Of a stretch of DNA of 64,000 bases, positions 7,210 to 15,735 are shown in pieces. Positions within the stretch are counted from its first letter, which is position 1; each line of letters starts with the position of its first letter. The DNA lies in the NCBI RefSeq assembly GCF_001612885.1, contig NZ_BDBH01000012.1, forward strand, positions 219,318 to 283,317, given 5' to 3'. A model generated the notes under the pieces. It saw nothing but the letters and a program-made list of their open reading frames with translations, made no database searches and was not told the DNA's origin. This DNA is from Nocardia harenae NBRC 108248 (GTDB lineage: Bacteria; Actinomycetota; Actinomycetes; Mycobacteriales; Mycobacteriaceae). Both the position numbers and the translations under genes were made by a program.

Positions 7210-9645
7210 GTGGAACGGGCGGTGACTATGGGCAACAATCAGAACAACGGGGCTGCCGATCTGGTCCGGGCACGGGCTCAGCTGCTCGAGGGGGGTCATC
7301 CGCGCAATCCGCGGCTGGACGCGGAATCACTGCGGTCGGCGCTGGTCGACCTGTTCGACCTCTGGCTCACCGGCAAGGGCGCCGAGCTCGGCATCGGGCC
7401 GGACTCCGGGCTGGCGCTGATCGCCGTCGGCGGCCTCGGGCGGCGCGAGATGCTGCCCTTCTCCGACCTCGACCTGGTGCTGCTGCACGACGACGTGGAC
7501 CCGGCCAGGGTGGCCGAGGTGGCCGACCAGCTCTGGTATCCGCTCTGGGACGCGCACATCAAGCTGGACCACAGCGTGCGCACGGTGCCGCAGGCACTGC
7601 GGGTCGCCGCCGACGACATCCCGGCGGCGCTCGGCATGCTGGAGGCCAGGCACATCGTCGGCGACGCCGACCTGAGCAACCTGCTGATCGGCGGGGTGCG
7701 CCGGGAGTGGCGCACCGGCATCCGCTCCCGCTTCGACGACCTCATCGCGCAGACCCGCACGCGCTGGCAGCGCGGCGGCGAGATCGCGCACCGGGCCGAG
7801 CCCGACCTGAAGAACGGCCACGGCGGGCTGCGCGATATCCAGCTGCTCGACGCGCTCGCCATCGCGCAGCTCACCGACGCCATGCCCGGGCTCGGCCCCG
7901 AGGTCCCCGGCGGCGGGCTGAAGCACGCGCACCGCAGGCTGCTCGACGTGCGCACCGAGCTGCACCGGGTGGCAGGCCGCGCCCGCGACCAGCTGCGCGC
8001 CCAGGACGCCGACGAGATCGGCGCCGCGCTGCGCATCGGCGACCGCTTCGACCTGGCGCGGACGCTCAGCGACTCGGCGCGCACGGTGAGCTACTCGGTG
8101 GACGTCGGGCTGCGCACCGCGGCCAACGCGCTGCCGCGCCGCGGCCTGGCCCGGCTGCGCCGGATGCCGGTGCGCCGCCCGATCGACGAGGGCGTGGTCG
8201 AGCACGCGGGCGAGGTGGTGCTGGCCCGCGACGCCAGGCCGCAGCGCGATCCGGGGCTGATCCTGCGGGTGGCCGCCGCCTCCGCCATCACCGGGCTGCC
8301 GATGTCGGCCACCACGCTGAACCGGCTCTCCGAGGGCGCGCCGGAGCTGCGCGAGCCCTGGCCCAAGGACGCGCTCAACGACCTGCTCGTGCTGCTCGGC
8401 GCCGGCCGCAACGCCATCGGCGTGATCGAGGCGCTGGACCGCACCGGGCTCTGGGGCAGGCTGCTGCCGGAGTGGGGCGCGGTGCGCGACCTGCCGCCGC
8501 GGGATGCCATCCACACCTGGACCGTGGACCGGCACCTCATGGAGACCGTCGCCTACGCGGGCGCGGGCAGCACCAGGGTGGCCAGGCCCGACCTGCTCGC
8601 GCTCGGTGCGCTGCTGCACGACATCGGAAAGGGGCGCACGGGCGACCACAGCGTCGTCGGGGCCGAGCTGGCCACGCACATCGGGCGCAGGCTCGGGCTC
8701 TGGCCGTCGGATGTGCGCACGCTCAGCGCCATCGTCCGGTACCACCTGCTGCTGCCGGATACCGCGACCCGCCGCGACCTCGCCGACCCGGCCACCGTCG
8801 AGCACGTGGTCACGGCGCTCGACGGCGACGTGCAGCTGCTGGAGCTGCTGCACACCCTGGCCGAGGCGGATTCGCTGGCCACCGGCCCCGGCGTCTGGGG
8901 CGACTGGAAGGCCTCGCTCATCGGCGACCTGGTGCGGCGCTGCCGGACCGTCATGCGCGGCGACGAACTGCCCGCGCCGGAGCCCATCGCGCCGGAGCTG
9001 CTGGCCAAGGCCGCCGCGGGCGGGGTGCACGTGGAGCTGGAGCCCGGCGACGGCAAGCACACCTACACCGTCACGGTGATCGCCCCCGACGCGCCGGGGC
9101 TGCTCTCGGACGCCGCCGGGGTACTCGCGCTGCATTCGCTGCGCGTGCTCTCCGCCGCGCTCGGGGTGGAGGGGGCGTCGGCCGTCGACACCTTCGTGGT
9201 GACGCCGCGCTTCGGCACCCCGCCGGAGGCGGGGCTGCTGCGCCAGGAGCTCATCCGGGCCATGGCGGGCGACCTCGACCCGGGCGCGGTGCTGGCCAAG
9301 CGCGAGCGCGATGCCGACGGCCCCGGCCCCGGCCCGTACGCGCAGGCGCAGCCCCGGGTGATCTGGTCGGAGGCGTCGGCGGGCGGGGTGATCCTGGAGC
9401 TGCGCGCCGAGGACCGGCTCGGGCTGCTCACCCGGCTGGCCGCGGTCTTCGCCGATGCGGAGGCCTCGGTGCGCTGGGCCAAGGTGGTGACCATGGGGTC
9501 GGCGGTGGTCGACACCTTCTGCCTCGACCTCGGCCCCGGCGACTCCGCGGAGCGCAGGGCCGCGCTGGAGCGGAGCGTGCTGGCGGTGGTGCCGCAGCCC
9601 GCTCCGAAGAAGCCGGAGGAGGTGGGGGATTCGGCTGTCGGCTGA
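7210..9645 (+). CDS. glnD: PII nucleotidyltransferase / nucleotidyl-removing enzyme GlnD
   Basis: Bifunctional sensor enzyme that modifies and demodifies the PII T-loop tyrosine in response to glutamine. Domain order is complete in 811 residues. The nucleotidyltransferase motif GGLGRREMLPFSDLDL is near residue 74, an HD phosphohydrolase domain with LLHDIGKGRTGDH near residue 467, and two C-terminal ACT domains start near residues 620 (VIAPDAPGLLSDAAG) and 727 (RAEDRLGLLTRLAAV). In actinobacteria GlnD acts as an adenylyltransferase, which is family knowledge rather than visible here. The start is uncertain: GTG 7210, GTG 7222 and ATG 7228 are all in frame, and none has a good free ribosome-binding site because hairpins precede them. 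Confidence 0.95.
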   Translation: MERAVTMGNNQNNGAADLVRARAQLLEGGHPRNPRLDAESLRSALVDLFDLWLTGKGAELGIGPDSGLALIAVGGLGRREMLPFSDLDLVLLHDDVDPARVAEVADQLWYPLWDAHIKLDHSVRTVPQALRVAADDIPAALGMLEARHIVGDADLSNLLIGGVRREWRTGIRSRFDDLIAQTRTRWQRGGEIAHRAEPDLKNGHGGLRDIQLLDALAIAQLTDAMPGLGPEVPGGGLKHAHRRLLDVRTELHRVAGRARDQLRAQDADEIGAALRIGDRFDLARTLSDSARTVSYSVDVGLRTAANALPRRGLARLRRMPVRRPIDEGVVEHAGEVVLARDARPQRDPGLILRVAAASAITGLPMSATTLNRLSEGAPELREPWPKDALNDLLVLLGAGRNAIGVIEALDRTGLWGRLLPEWGAVRDLPPRDAIHTWTVDRHLMETVAYAGAGSTRVARPDLLALGALLHDIGKGRTGDHSVVGAELATHIGRRLGLWPSDVRTLSAIVRYHLLLPDTATRRDLADPATVEHVVTALDGDVQLLELLHTLAEADSLATGPGVWGDWKASLIGDLVRRCRTVMRGDELPAPEPIAPELLAKAAAGGVHVELEPGDGKHTYTVTVIAPDAPGLLSDAAGVLALHSLRVLSAALGVEGASAVDTFVVTPRFGTPPEAGLLRQELIRAMAGDLDPGAVLAKRERDADGPGPGPYAQAQPRVIWSEASAGGVILELRAEDRLGLLTRLAAVFADAEASVRWAKVVTMGSAVVDTFCLDLGPGDSAERRAALERSVLAVVPQPAPKKPEEVGDSAVG

Positions 9646-9729
9646 TCGTCCGACGCGATTCTGCCTCCGCATCGAATGTGACGCAGATTACTATTCGGTG
9701 ACCGGAAACGTCGATGAGAGGTGGGTCCG

Positions 9730-10032
9730 TTGGCGCTGGAGGTGGTATCCGCGTCGCTGATGACCAGCGACGAGACCAGGCACATCGCCCGCTGCGTCGG
9801 CAATGGGAACTGGGTGGTGTCCTGGCTGCCCGGCCGCACCCTCAGCGCACCGCAGGCCGTCACCGCCATGACCATCGCCTCGGCGGTGGCCACCGGCGGC
9901 GCCGACGGCGCGGGCCGACTCGACGCGGCCGCCGCCGAACTCGGCCTCACCGGCCGCGAGGCGGTGTTCCTGGTCGCGGTGGAGAACCACGACTACGGCG
10001 CTGGGCGGCCCCGCCCGCGGCCGCGGCGCTGA
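9730..10032 (+). CDS. Small conserved hypothetical protein
   Basis: About 100 residues with no family I recognise. It reads as a single alpha/beta domain (LEVVSASLMTSDETRHIARCVGNGNWVVSWLPG, quoted in part) with a helical, Ala-rich second half, and ends in an Arg/Pro tail. The start is TTG 9730, spaced about eight bases from GAGAGG. GTG 9721 in the same frame is the alternative. It lies between glnD and ffh on the same strand and codes in the GC pattern of its neighbours. No signal peptide or membrane segment is seen. Confidence 0.55.
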   Translation: MALEVVSASLMTSDETRHIARCVGNGNWVVSWLPGRTLSAPQAVTAMTIASAVATGGADGAGRLDAAAAELGLTGREAVFLVAVENHDYGAGRPRPRPRR

Positions 10033-10131
10033 GCCGGCGGCGGTCGACTTCCCGACCGCCGCGTGCCGCGCCGCGCCGTCCGATTACCCTGGACGGGAAA
10101 TGTCGTCCCCCCGAGTCCAGGAGCGCGATCG

Positions 10132-11682
10132 GTGTTCGAATCACTGTCCGACCGGCTGACAGGTGCCCTCAAGGATCTGCGTGGCAAGGGGCGTCTGTCA
10201 CCGGCCGACATCGATGCCACCGCGCGCGAGATCCGGCTGGCGCTGCTGGAGGCCGACGTCGCGCTGCCGGTGGTGCGCGGCTTCATCGCCCGGATCAAGG
10301 AGCGCGCCAACGGCGCCGAGGTCTCGGCGGCGCTGAACCCGGCGCAGCAGGTCGTCAAGATCGTCAACGAGGAGCTCGTCGGCATTCTCGGCGGCGAGAC
10401 CCGCAGGCTCACCTTCGCCAAGAACCCGCCGACCGTGATCATGCTGGCCGGCCTGCAGGGCGCCGGTAAGACCACGCTCGCGGGCAAGCTCGCGAAATGG
10501 CTGCGCGGCCAGGGGCACCAGCCCCTGCTCGTCGCCTGCGACCTGCAGCGCCCCGGCGCCGTCACCCAGCTCCAGGTGGTCGGCGAGCGCGCGGGCGTCC
10601 CGGTCTTCGCGCCGCACCCCGGCACCGGTCTCGGCGGGGAGAACCAGCTCGGTGTCTCCGCCGCCGACCCGGTGCGGGTCGCCGAGTCCGGCATCGCCGA
10701 GGCGCGGGCCAAGCAGTACGACGTGGTCATCGTCGACACCGCGGGCCGGCTCGGTATCGACGCCGAACTGATGCAGCAGGCCACCGGAATCCGCGACGCG
10801 GTGCAGCCGGACGAGGTGCTCTTCGTCCTCGACGCCATGATCGGCCAGGACGCGGTGAGCACCGCCGAGGCCTTCCGCGACGGCGTCGGCTTCACCGGCG
10901 TGGTGCTGACCAAGCTGGACGGCGATGCCCGCGGCGGCGCCGCGCTCTCGGTCCGCCAGGTCACCGGCGCGCCGATCATGTTCGCCTCCACCGGCGAGAA
11001 GCTCGAGGACTTCGACGTCTTCCACCCCGACCGGATGGCCAGCCGCATCCTCGGCATGGGCGACGTGCTCACCCTCATCGAGCAGGCCGAGCAGGTCTAC
11101 GACCAGCGGCAGGCCGAGGAGGCGGCGCGCAAGATCGGCAGCGGCGAGCTCACGCTCGAGGACTTCCTCGAGCAGATGCTCGCCATCCGCAAGATGGGGC
11201 CGATCGGCAACCTGCTCGGCATGCTCCCCGGCGCGGGCCAGATGAAGGACGCGCTCGCCGCCGTCGACGACAAGCAGCTGGATCGGGTGCAGGCCATCAT
11301 CCGCGGCATGACCCCCGCCGAGCGGGCCGAGCCCAAGATCATCAACGCCTCTCGCAGGCTGCGCATCGCGAACGGCTCCGGCGTCCAGGTCTCCGATGTG
11401 AACCAGCTGGTGGACCGGTTCTTCGAGGCCAGGAAGATGATGGCGGCCATGGGCAGGCAGATGGGCATGCCCGGCGCCAACCGCCGGAACAACCGCAAGG
11501 GGAAGAAGGGCAAGAAGGGCGGCCGCGGGCCGACCCCGCCCAAGGTGCGCGGCGGGTTCCCCGGCATGCCCGGGCTGCCCCCCGGCATGCCGGATATCTC
11601 CAACATGCCCGCCGGGCTCGACCAGTTGCCGCCCGGCCTGGAGGGTTTCGACATCTCGAAGCTGAAGTTCCCCAAGCAGTAG
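10132..11682 (+). CDS. ffh: Signal recognition particle protein Ffh
   Basis: SRP54 homologue that binds signal sequences and SRP RNA and, with FtsY, delivers nascent membrane proteins. It has 516 residues. The N domain starts FESLSDRLTGALKDLRG. The G domain has P-loop GLQGAGKTTLAGKLA near residue 107, then CDLQRPGA, DTAGRLG and TKLDGDARGG. The M domain is methionine-rich and ends in a basic KGKKGKKGG segment plus Gly/Pro/Met repeats. GTG 10132 follows a CCAGGAG ribosome-binding site and gives the family N-terminus. An upstream ATG in frame would add 23 unrelated residues. Confidence 0.97.
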   Translation: MFESLSDRLTGALKDLRGKGRLSPADIDATAREIRLALLEADVALPVVRGFIARIKERANGAEVSAALNPAQQVVKIVNEELVGILGGETRRLTFAKNPPTVIMLAGLQGAGKTTLAGKLAKWLRGQGHQPLLVACDLQRPGAVTQLQVVGERAGVPVFAPHPGTGLGGENQLGVSAADPVRVAESGIAEARAKQYDVVIVDTAGRLGIDAELMQQATGIRDAVQPDEVLFVLDAMIGQDAVSTAEAFRDGVGFTGVVLTKLDGDARGGAALSVRQVTGAPIMFASTGEKLEDFDVFHPDRMASRILGMGDVLTLIEQAEQVYDQRQAEEAARKIGSGELTLEDFLEQMLAIRKMGPIGNLLGMLPGAGQMKDALAAVDDKQLDRVQAIIRGMTPAERAEPKIINASRRLRIANGSGVQVSDVNQLVDRFFEARKMMAAMGRQMGMPGANRRNNRKGKKGKKGGRGPTPPKVRGGFPGMPGLPPGMPDISNMPAGLDQLPPGLEGFDISKLKFPKQ

Positions 11683-11879
11683 GGTCTCTCGGGTGGCCCC
11701 GCGGCCGCCGGTGCGGTCGCGGGCTGTGCGCGTCGAAACGCGGTCGCCGCCGGGAGCGCGGATGGGTTCGGGCCGAGGGCGATCCACGGCGCGGAGCAGC
11801 GGGGAGGCCGGGATCGCTCGGCGCTCCCGGGCGCACGGCAGTCGGGGGCGGGGGACAGTCCGGGCGAAGGAGGTCGGTG

Positions 11880-12974
11880 GTGCATCTGAGCGGTGTGGTC
11901 CTGCCCGAGGGCGAGGTGCGCGATATCTGGGTGCACGAGGGCCGGGTCACCTACGAGCCGGTGCCGGGCGCCGAGACCTTCGCGCGCGACGGCTGGATCG
12001 TGCCGGGGCTGGTGGACGCGCACTGCCACGTCGGCATCCGGTACGGCGGCGGCCACGAGGATCGGGACGGCGCGATCGAGCAGGCCGTCACCGAGCGGGA
12101 GGCGGGCGCGCTGCTGCTGCGCGACGCGGGCTCGCCGATCGACACCCGGTTCGTGGACGACCACGCGGAGCTGCCCCGGATCATCAGGGCGGGCAGGCAC
12201 ATCGCCCGCCCCAAGCGCTACATCCGGGAGCTCGGCATCGAGCTGGACGACGAGCGCGACCTGCCGGAGATCGTGGCCGAGCAGGCCCGCTTCGGCGACG
12301 GCTGGGTGAAGATCGTCGGCGACTGGATCGATCGCGCCGTCGGCGACCTGCGCCCGCTCTGGAGCGACGCGGTGCTGAAGGAGGCCATCGACGCCGCGCA
12401 CGCCAACGGCGCCAGGGTCACCGCGCACGTCTTCGGCGAGGACGCGCTGCCCGGGCTGATCAACGCCGGGATCGACTGCCTGGAGCACGGCACCGGCCTG
12501 ACCGACGACACCATCGCGCTCATGGTCGAGCACGGCACCGCGCTGGTGCCGACCCTGGTCAATATCGACACCTTCCCCGGCATCGCCGACGGCGCGGGCA
12601 GGTTCCCGGTCTACGCCGCGCACATGCGCGACCTGCACCGCCGGGTGCGCGACACCGTCGGCGCCGCGCACGAGGCCGGGGTGCCGATCTACGCGGGCAC
12701 CGACGCGGGCGGCTCCATCCGGCACGGCCGGATCGCCGACGAGATCGCCGCGCTCACCGGCGCCGGCCTCTCCGCGCACGAGGCGCTCGGCGCCGCCTCC
12801 TGGGACGCCCGCCGCTGGCTCGGCCGCCCGATTCTCCAGGAGGGCGCCCCCGCCGACTTCGTCCTCTACGACCGCGACCCGCGCGCCGACCCGGCCGCGC
12901 TGATCGCCCCCCGCGCGGTCATCCTGCGCGGCAGGCCCTACCCGCGTCGCGACCCGGTGACCGCGCACCGCTGA
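11880..12974 (+). CDS. Amidohydrolase family metalloenzyme
   Basis: A 364-residue member of the metal-dependent amidohydrolase superfamily (imidazolonepropionase/prolidase-like branch). The start of the TIM barrel carries the metal motif GLVDAHCHVG. Further ligands are expected from the Lys in DGWVKIVGDW, HVFGEDAL, CLEHGTGLTD and GTDAGGS. A C-terminal strand region (PADFVLYDRDPRADP) completes the composite fold. AAGGAGG at 11867-11873 suits the GTG at 11880; GTG 11877 is also in frame. The substrate cannot be read from sequence. An amidohydrolase also follows ffh in mycobacteria, so this is a syntenic gene. Confidence 0.9.
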   Translation: MHLSGVVLPEGEVRDIWVHEGRVTYEPVPGAETFARDGWIVPGLVDAHCHVGIRYGGGHEDRDGAIEQAVTEREAGALLLRDAGSPIDTRFVDDHAELPRIIRAGRHIARPKRYIRELGIELDDERDLPEIVAEQARFGDGWVKIVGDWIDRAVGDLRPLWSDAVLKEAIDAAHANGARVTAHVFGEDALPGLINAGIDCLEHGTGLTDDTIALMVEHGTALVPTLVNIDTFPGIADGAGRFPVYAAHMRDLHRRVRDTVGAAHEAGVPIYAGTDAGGSIRHGRIADEIAALTGAGLSAHEALGAASWDARRWLGRPILQEGAPADFVLYDRDPRADPAALIAPRAVILRGRPYPRRDPVTAHR

Positions 12975-13032
12975 ATTCCGGGCCGCCGCTTCGTCGTTAC
13001 CGGCAGAAGCGCCACCGATCGGAAGGAATGCC

Positions 13033-13590
13033 GTGCGCGAACTCGTCGTGACCCAGAACATCACTGTCGACGGAGTGATCGAAGCCAGCGACTGGTTTTC
13101 GGTGGCGGGCACCGACCCCGAGGCCACCGCCGACCTGGACGCCGCCCTGCGCGACCAGGCCGCCGCCTCGGACGCGGTCCTCTTCGGCAGGCAGACCTTC
13201 GAGGACATGCGCGGCTTCTGGCCTGCGCAGACCGACGACACCACGGGCGTCACCGAGCACCTGAACTCCGTCACCAAGTACGTCGTCTCCCGGACCCTCA
13301 CCGAGCCCGGCTGGGCCGGCTCGGAGATTCTCTCCGGCCCGCTCGCCGCCGACATCGCGGACATCAAGGCACGGCCGGGCCGCGATATCGTGGTCACCGG
13401 CAGTATCCGGCTGTGCCACGCCCTCATCGCCGCGGACCTGGTGGACGAGTACCGCCTCTTCGTCTACCCGGTGGTGGTCGGAACGGGAGCCCGGCTCTTC
13501 GCGGATGCCACCGGCGTGCCGCCGCTGCGGCTCGCCGAATCCCGCGCCTTCCGCTCCGGAGTGGTGCTGCTGCGCTACCGGCGGGGCTGA
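13033..13590 (+). CDS. Dihydrofolate reductase family protein (RibD C-terminal type)
   Basis: A 185-residue protein with the fold shared by dihydrofolate reductase and the RibD reductase domain. Indicators are the N-terminal LVVTQNITVDGVIEASDWF, FGRQTFEDMRGFWP, the NADPH-loop-like DIVVTGSIRLCHALIAADLVDEYRL, and the terminal VYPVVVGTGARLF. The GTG start has GGAAGGAATG upstream. It stands alone rather than in a riboflavin operon, so the real substrate is unknown. Such stand-alone proteins are common in actinobacteria. Confidence 0.85.
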   Translation: MRELVVTQNITVDGVIEASDWFSVAGTDPEATADLDAALRDQAAASDAVLFGRQTFEDMRGFWPAQTDDTTGVTEHLNSVTKYVVSRTLTEPGWAGSEILSGPLAADIADIKARPGRDIVVTGSIRLCHALIAADLVDEYRLFVYPVVVGTGARLFADATGVPPLRLAESRAFRSGVVLLRYRRG

Positions 13591-13595
13591 CCGAG

Positions 13596-13630
13596 CCGAT
13601 TTCGGCGGGGCCGCACCCGTCTGGCACAAT
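13596..13630 (+). promoter_or_regulatory. Promoter-like element of the rpsP operon
   Basis: CCGATTTC (13596-13603), then 15 bases, then GTCTGGCACAAT (13619-13630). The identical layout with the same 15-base gap occurs before rplS. CACAAT is a plausible -10 and TTCGGC a plausible -35. The leader to rpsP would be about 165 bases. Confidence 0.5.
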
Positions 13631-13802
13631 GATCCACCGTCCTTCTGGACGCGTGTCAGCCCGTCTCCGGTCCCGTACCGCGCGGCGGTCACACACTTCG
13701 AGCGCGAAACCGGACCCGCAGACCGTGCGGGGTCGCTGAATCGCGCAGTGACCACTCGGCCGCCCCCGCGGCGGCCACCACCGAAAGGCAGAACCCACAG
13801 CC

Positions 13803-14234
13803 ATGGCTGTTCGCATCAAGCTCACCCGCCTGGGCAAGATCCGCAACCCGCAGTACCGCGTGGTCGTCGCCGACGCCCGCACCCGCCGCGACGGCCGGGC
13901 CATCGAGTCGATCGGCAAGTACCACCCGAAGGAAGAGCCCTCGCTGATCGAGATCGACGCGGAGCGCGTGGCGTACTGGCTCGGCGTCGGCGCCCAGCCC
14001 ACCGAGCCCGTGCAGCGGCTGCTGGAGATCACCGGCGACTGGCAGAAGTTCAAGGGCCTGCCCGGCACCGAGGGCACCCTGAAGGTCAAGCCGGCCAAGC
14101 CGAGCAAGCTCGATCTCTTCAACGCCGCGCTGGCCGCCGCCGACAACGAGCCGTCCGGCGAGGCCGTGACGCCGAAGAAGAAGGCGAAGAAGGCCGACGA
14201 CGCTGCGGCCGAGTCGACCGAAGCCGCCGAGTAA
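13803..14234 (+). CDS. rpsP: 30S ribosomal protein S16
   Basis: Small-subunit protein S16, starting MAVRIKLTRLGKIRNPQYRVVV (quoted in part), which is diagnostic for the family. It is 143 residues; the extra length over the roughly 90-residue core is an Ala/Lys/Glu-rich C-terminal tail usual in actinobacteria. It begins the rpsP-khpA-rimM-trmD operon, whose products act in 30S assembly and tRNA modification. A 212-base untranslated region precedes it and holds a promoter-like element shared with rplS. Confidence 0.98.
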   Translation: MAVRIKLTRLGKIRNPQYRVVVADARTRRDGRAIESIGKYHPKEEPSLIEIDAERVAYWLGVGAQPTEPVQRLLEITGDWQKFKGLPGTEGTLKVKPAKPSKLDLFNAALAAADNEPSGEAVTPKKKAKKADDAAAESTEAAE

Positions 14235-14476
14235 TGAGCGTGGTCGTCGCCGATGCCGTCGAGCACCTGGTGCGCGGCATCGTCGCCAATCCCGACGACG
14301 TCCGGGTCGAGCTGATCACCGGCAGGCGCGGCCGCACCGTCGAGGTGCACGTCCACCCGGACGACCTGGGCAAGGTCATCGGCCGCGGCGGCCGCACCGC
14401 CACCGCGCTGCGCACGCTGGTCGCCGGGATCGGCGGCCGCGGCATCCGGGTCGACGTGGTCGACACCGACCAGTAG
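14234..14476 (+). CDS. khpA: KH-domain RNA-binding protein KhpA
   Basis: A single type II KH domain of 80 residues. The GxxG RNA-binding loop is in GKVIGRGGRTATALRTLV. The ATG overlaps the last base of the rpsP stop codon, so translation is coupled. KhpA-type proteins bind many RNAs and are found between rpsP and rimM across Gram-positive bacteria. The length and position match that family. Confidence 0.95.
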   Translation: MSVVVADAVEHLVRGIVANPDDVRVELITGRRGRTVEVHVHPDDLGKVIGRGGRTATALRTLVAGIGGRGIRVDVVDTDQ

Positions 14477-15001
14477 ATGGAGCTCGTCGTCGGACGGGTC
14501 GCCAAGTCGCACGGCGTGCGCGGCGAACTCGTCGTCGAGATCCGCACCGACGATCCCGGCTCCCGGTTCGCGCCGGGCGCCGTCCTGCTCGGACGGCCCC
14601 CGCGGGCGCGCACCGGGGGCACGGAGTTCACCGTGGAGTCGGCCCGCGAGCACTCGGGCCGGCTTCTCGTGCGGCTGCGCGAGGTGGACGGCCGGGACGC
14701 GGCGGACGCGCTGCGCGGAACGCTGTTCCTGGTGGACAGCGCCGATCTGCCGCCGAGCGAGGACCCGGACGAGTTCTACGACCACGAACTCGAGGGGCTC
14801 GCGGTGCGGCTCACCGACGGCACCGCCGTCGGCACCGTCACCGAGGTGCTGCACTCGGCCGCGGGCGAGCTGCTCTCGGTGCGCGCCGATGACGGCAGGG
14901 AGATCCTGGTGCCGTTCGTCACCGCCATCGTGCCGACCGTCTCGGTGGCCGATGGCGTCGTGGTGATCGACCCGCCCGCGGGGTTGCTCGACCCGGAATG
15001 A
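14477..15001 (+). CDS. rimM: Ribosome maturation factor RimM
   Basis: 16S rRNA processing and 30S assembly factor that binds S19. It is 174 residues, the family norm. The N-terminal RimM domain opens with LVVGRVAKSHGVRGELVVE, and a C-terminal PRC-barrel contains EFYDHELEGL, ILVPFVTAIVP and DPPAGLLDP. It starts on the base after the khpA stop and is followed seven bases later by trmD, so it sits inside a tightly coupled operon. Confidence 0.97.
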   Translation: MELVVGRVAKSHGVRGELVVEIRTDDPGSRFAPGAVLLGRPPRARTGGTEFTVESAREHSGRLLVRLREVDGRDAADALRGTLFLVDSADLPPSEDPDEFYDHELEGLAVRLTDGTAVGTVTEVLHSAAGELLSVRADDGREILVPFVTAIVPTVSVADGVVVIDPPAGLLDPE

Positions 15002-15008
15002 GGCCGTC

Positions 15009-15713
15009 GTGAAACTGGATGTGCTCACGATCTTCCCGGAGTACCTGGAGCCGCTGCGCGCCGCGCTGCTCGGCAAGGCCATCGATCGCGGGCTGATCTC
15101 GGTCGGCGTGCACGATCTGCGGCACTGGACGCACGATGTGCACCGGTCGGTGGACGACTCGCCGTACGGCGGCGGTCCCGGCATGGTCATGAAGCCCTCC
15201 GTGTGGGGTGTCGCGCTGGACGAGGTCTGCCCGGACGACGCGCTGCTGGTGGTGCCCACTCCGGCGGGGGTGCCGTTCACCCAGGCCACCGCGGAGCGCT
15301 GGGCGGCCGAGCGGCACCTGGTGTTCGCCTGCGGCCGGTACGAGGGCATCGATCAGCGGGTCTTCGACGATGCCGCCCGCCGGGTGCGGGTCGAGGAGGT
15401 GAGCATCGGTGACTACGTGCTCATCGGTGGCGAGGCCGCCGTCCTTGTCATGGTCGAGGCGGTGGTCCGGTTGCTGCCCGGCGTGCTCGGCAACCAGCAG
15501 TCGCACCGCGAGGATTCCTTCTCCGACGGCCTGCTCGAGGGGCCCAGCTACACCCGCCCGGTGCGGTGGCGCGACCTCGAGGTGCCGCCGATCCTGCTCT
15601 CCGGCGACCACGCCAAGATCGCGGCCTGGCGGCACGAGCAGGCGCTCGAGCGCACCCGCGCCCGCAGGCCGGACCTGCTGCCCGGCGACGACGGCGTCCC
15701 CGACCCGGCCTGA
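15009..15713 (+). CDS. trmD: tRNA (guanine-37-N1)-methyltransferase TrmD
   Basis: SPOUT-class methyltransferase that makes m1G37 in tRNAs reading CNN codons, preventing frameshifting. It is 234 residues. Family motifs include LTIFPEYLEPL, PYGGGPGMVMKP, the knot sequence CGRYEGIDQRV and ISGD-type EVSIGDYVLIGGEAA. Arg and Asp of the C-terminal active-site region lie in SYTRPVRWRDLEVP. The start is GTG. It is the last gene of the rpsP operon and ends 22 bases from a convergent lipoprotein gene. Confidence 0.98.
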   Translation: MKLDVLTIFPEYLEPLRAALLGKAIDRGLISVGVHDLRHWTHDVHRSVDDSPYGGGPGMVMKPSVWGVALDEVCPDDALLVVPTPAGVPFTQATAERWAAERHLVFACGRYEGIDQRVFDDAARRVRVEEVSIGDYVLIGGEAAVLVMVEAVVRLLPGVLGNQQSHREDSFSDGLLEGPSYTRPVRWRDLEVPPILLSGDHAKIAAWRHEQALERTRARRPDLLPGDDGVPDPA

Positions 15714-15735
15714 CCCCTCAGCCCGGCAGGGCCCT

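Noticed and set aside
3454..7299. Very long open frame on the minus strand across ftsY, amtB and glnK
   Set aside because: It lies antisense to three certain genes. Its protein is low-complexity Gly/Asp/His/Arg text typical of GC-rich shadow frames, with no domain.
10497..11876. In-frame upstream extension of the amidohydrolase
   Set aside because: The extension overlaps ffh in another frame. A good ribosome-binding site and the domain start agree with GTG 11880.
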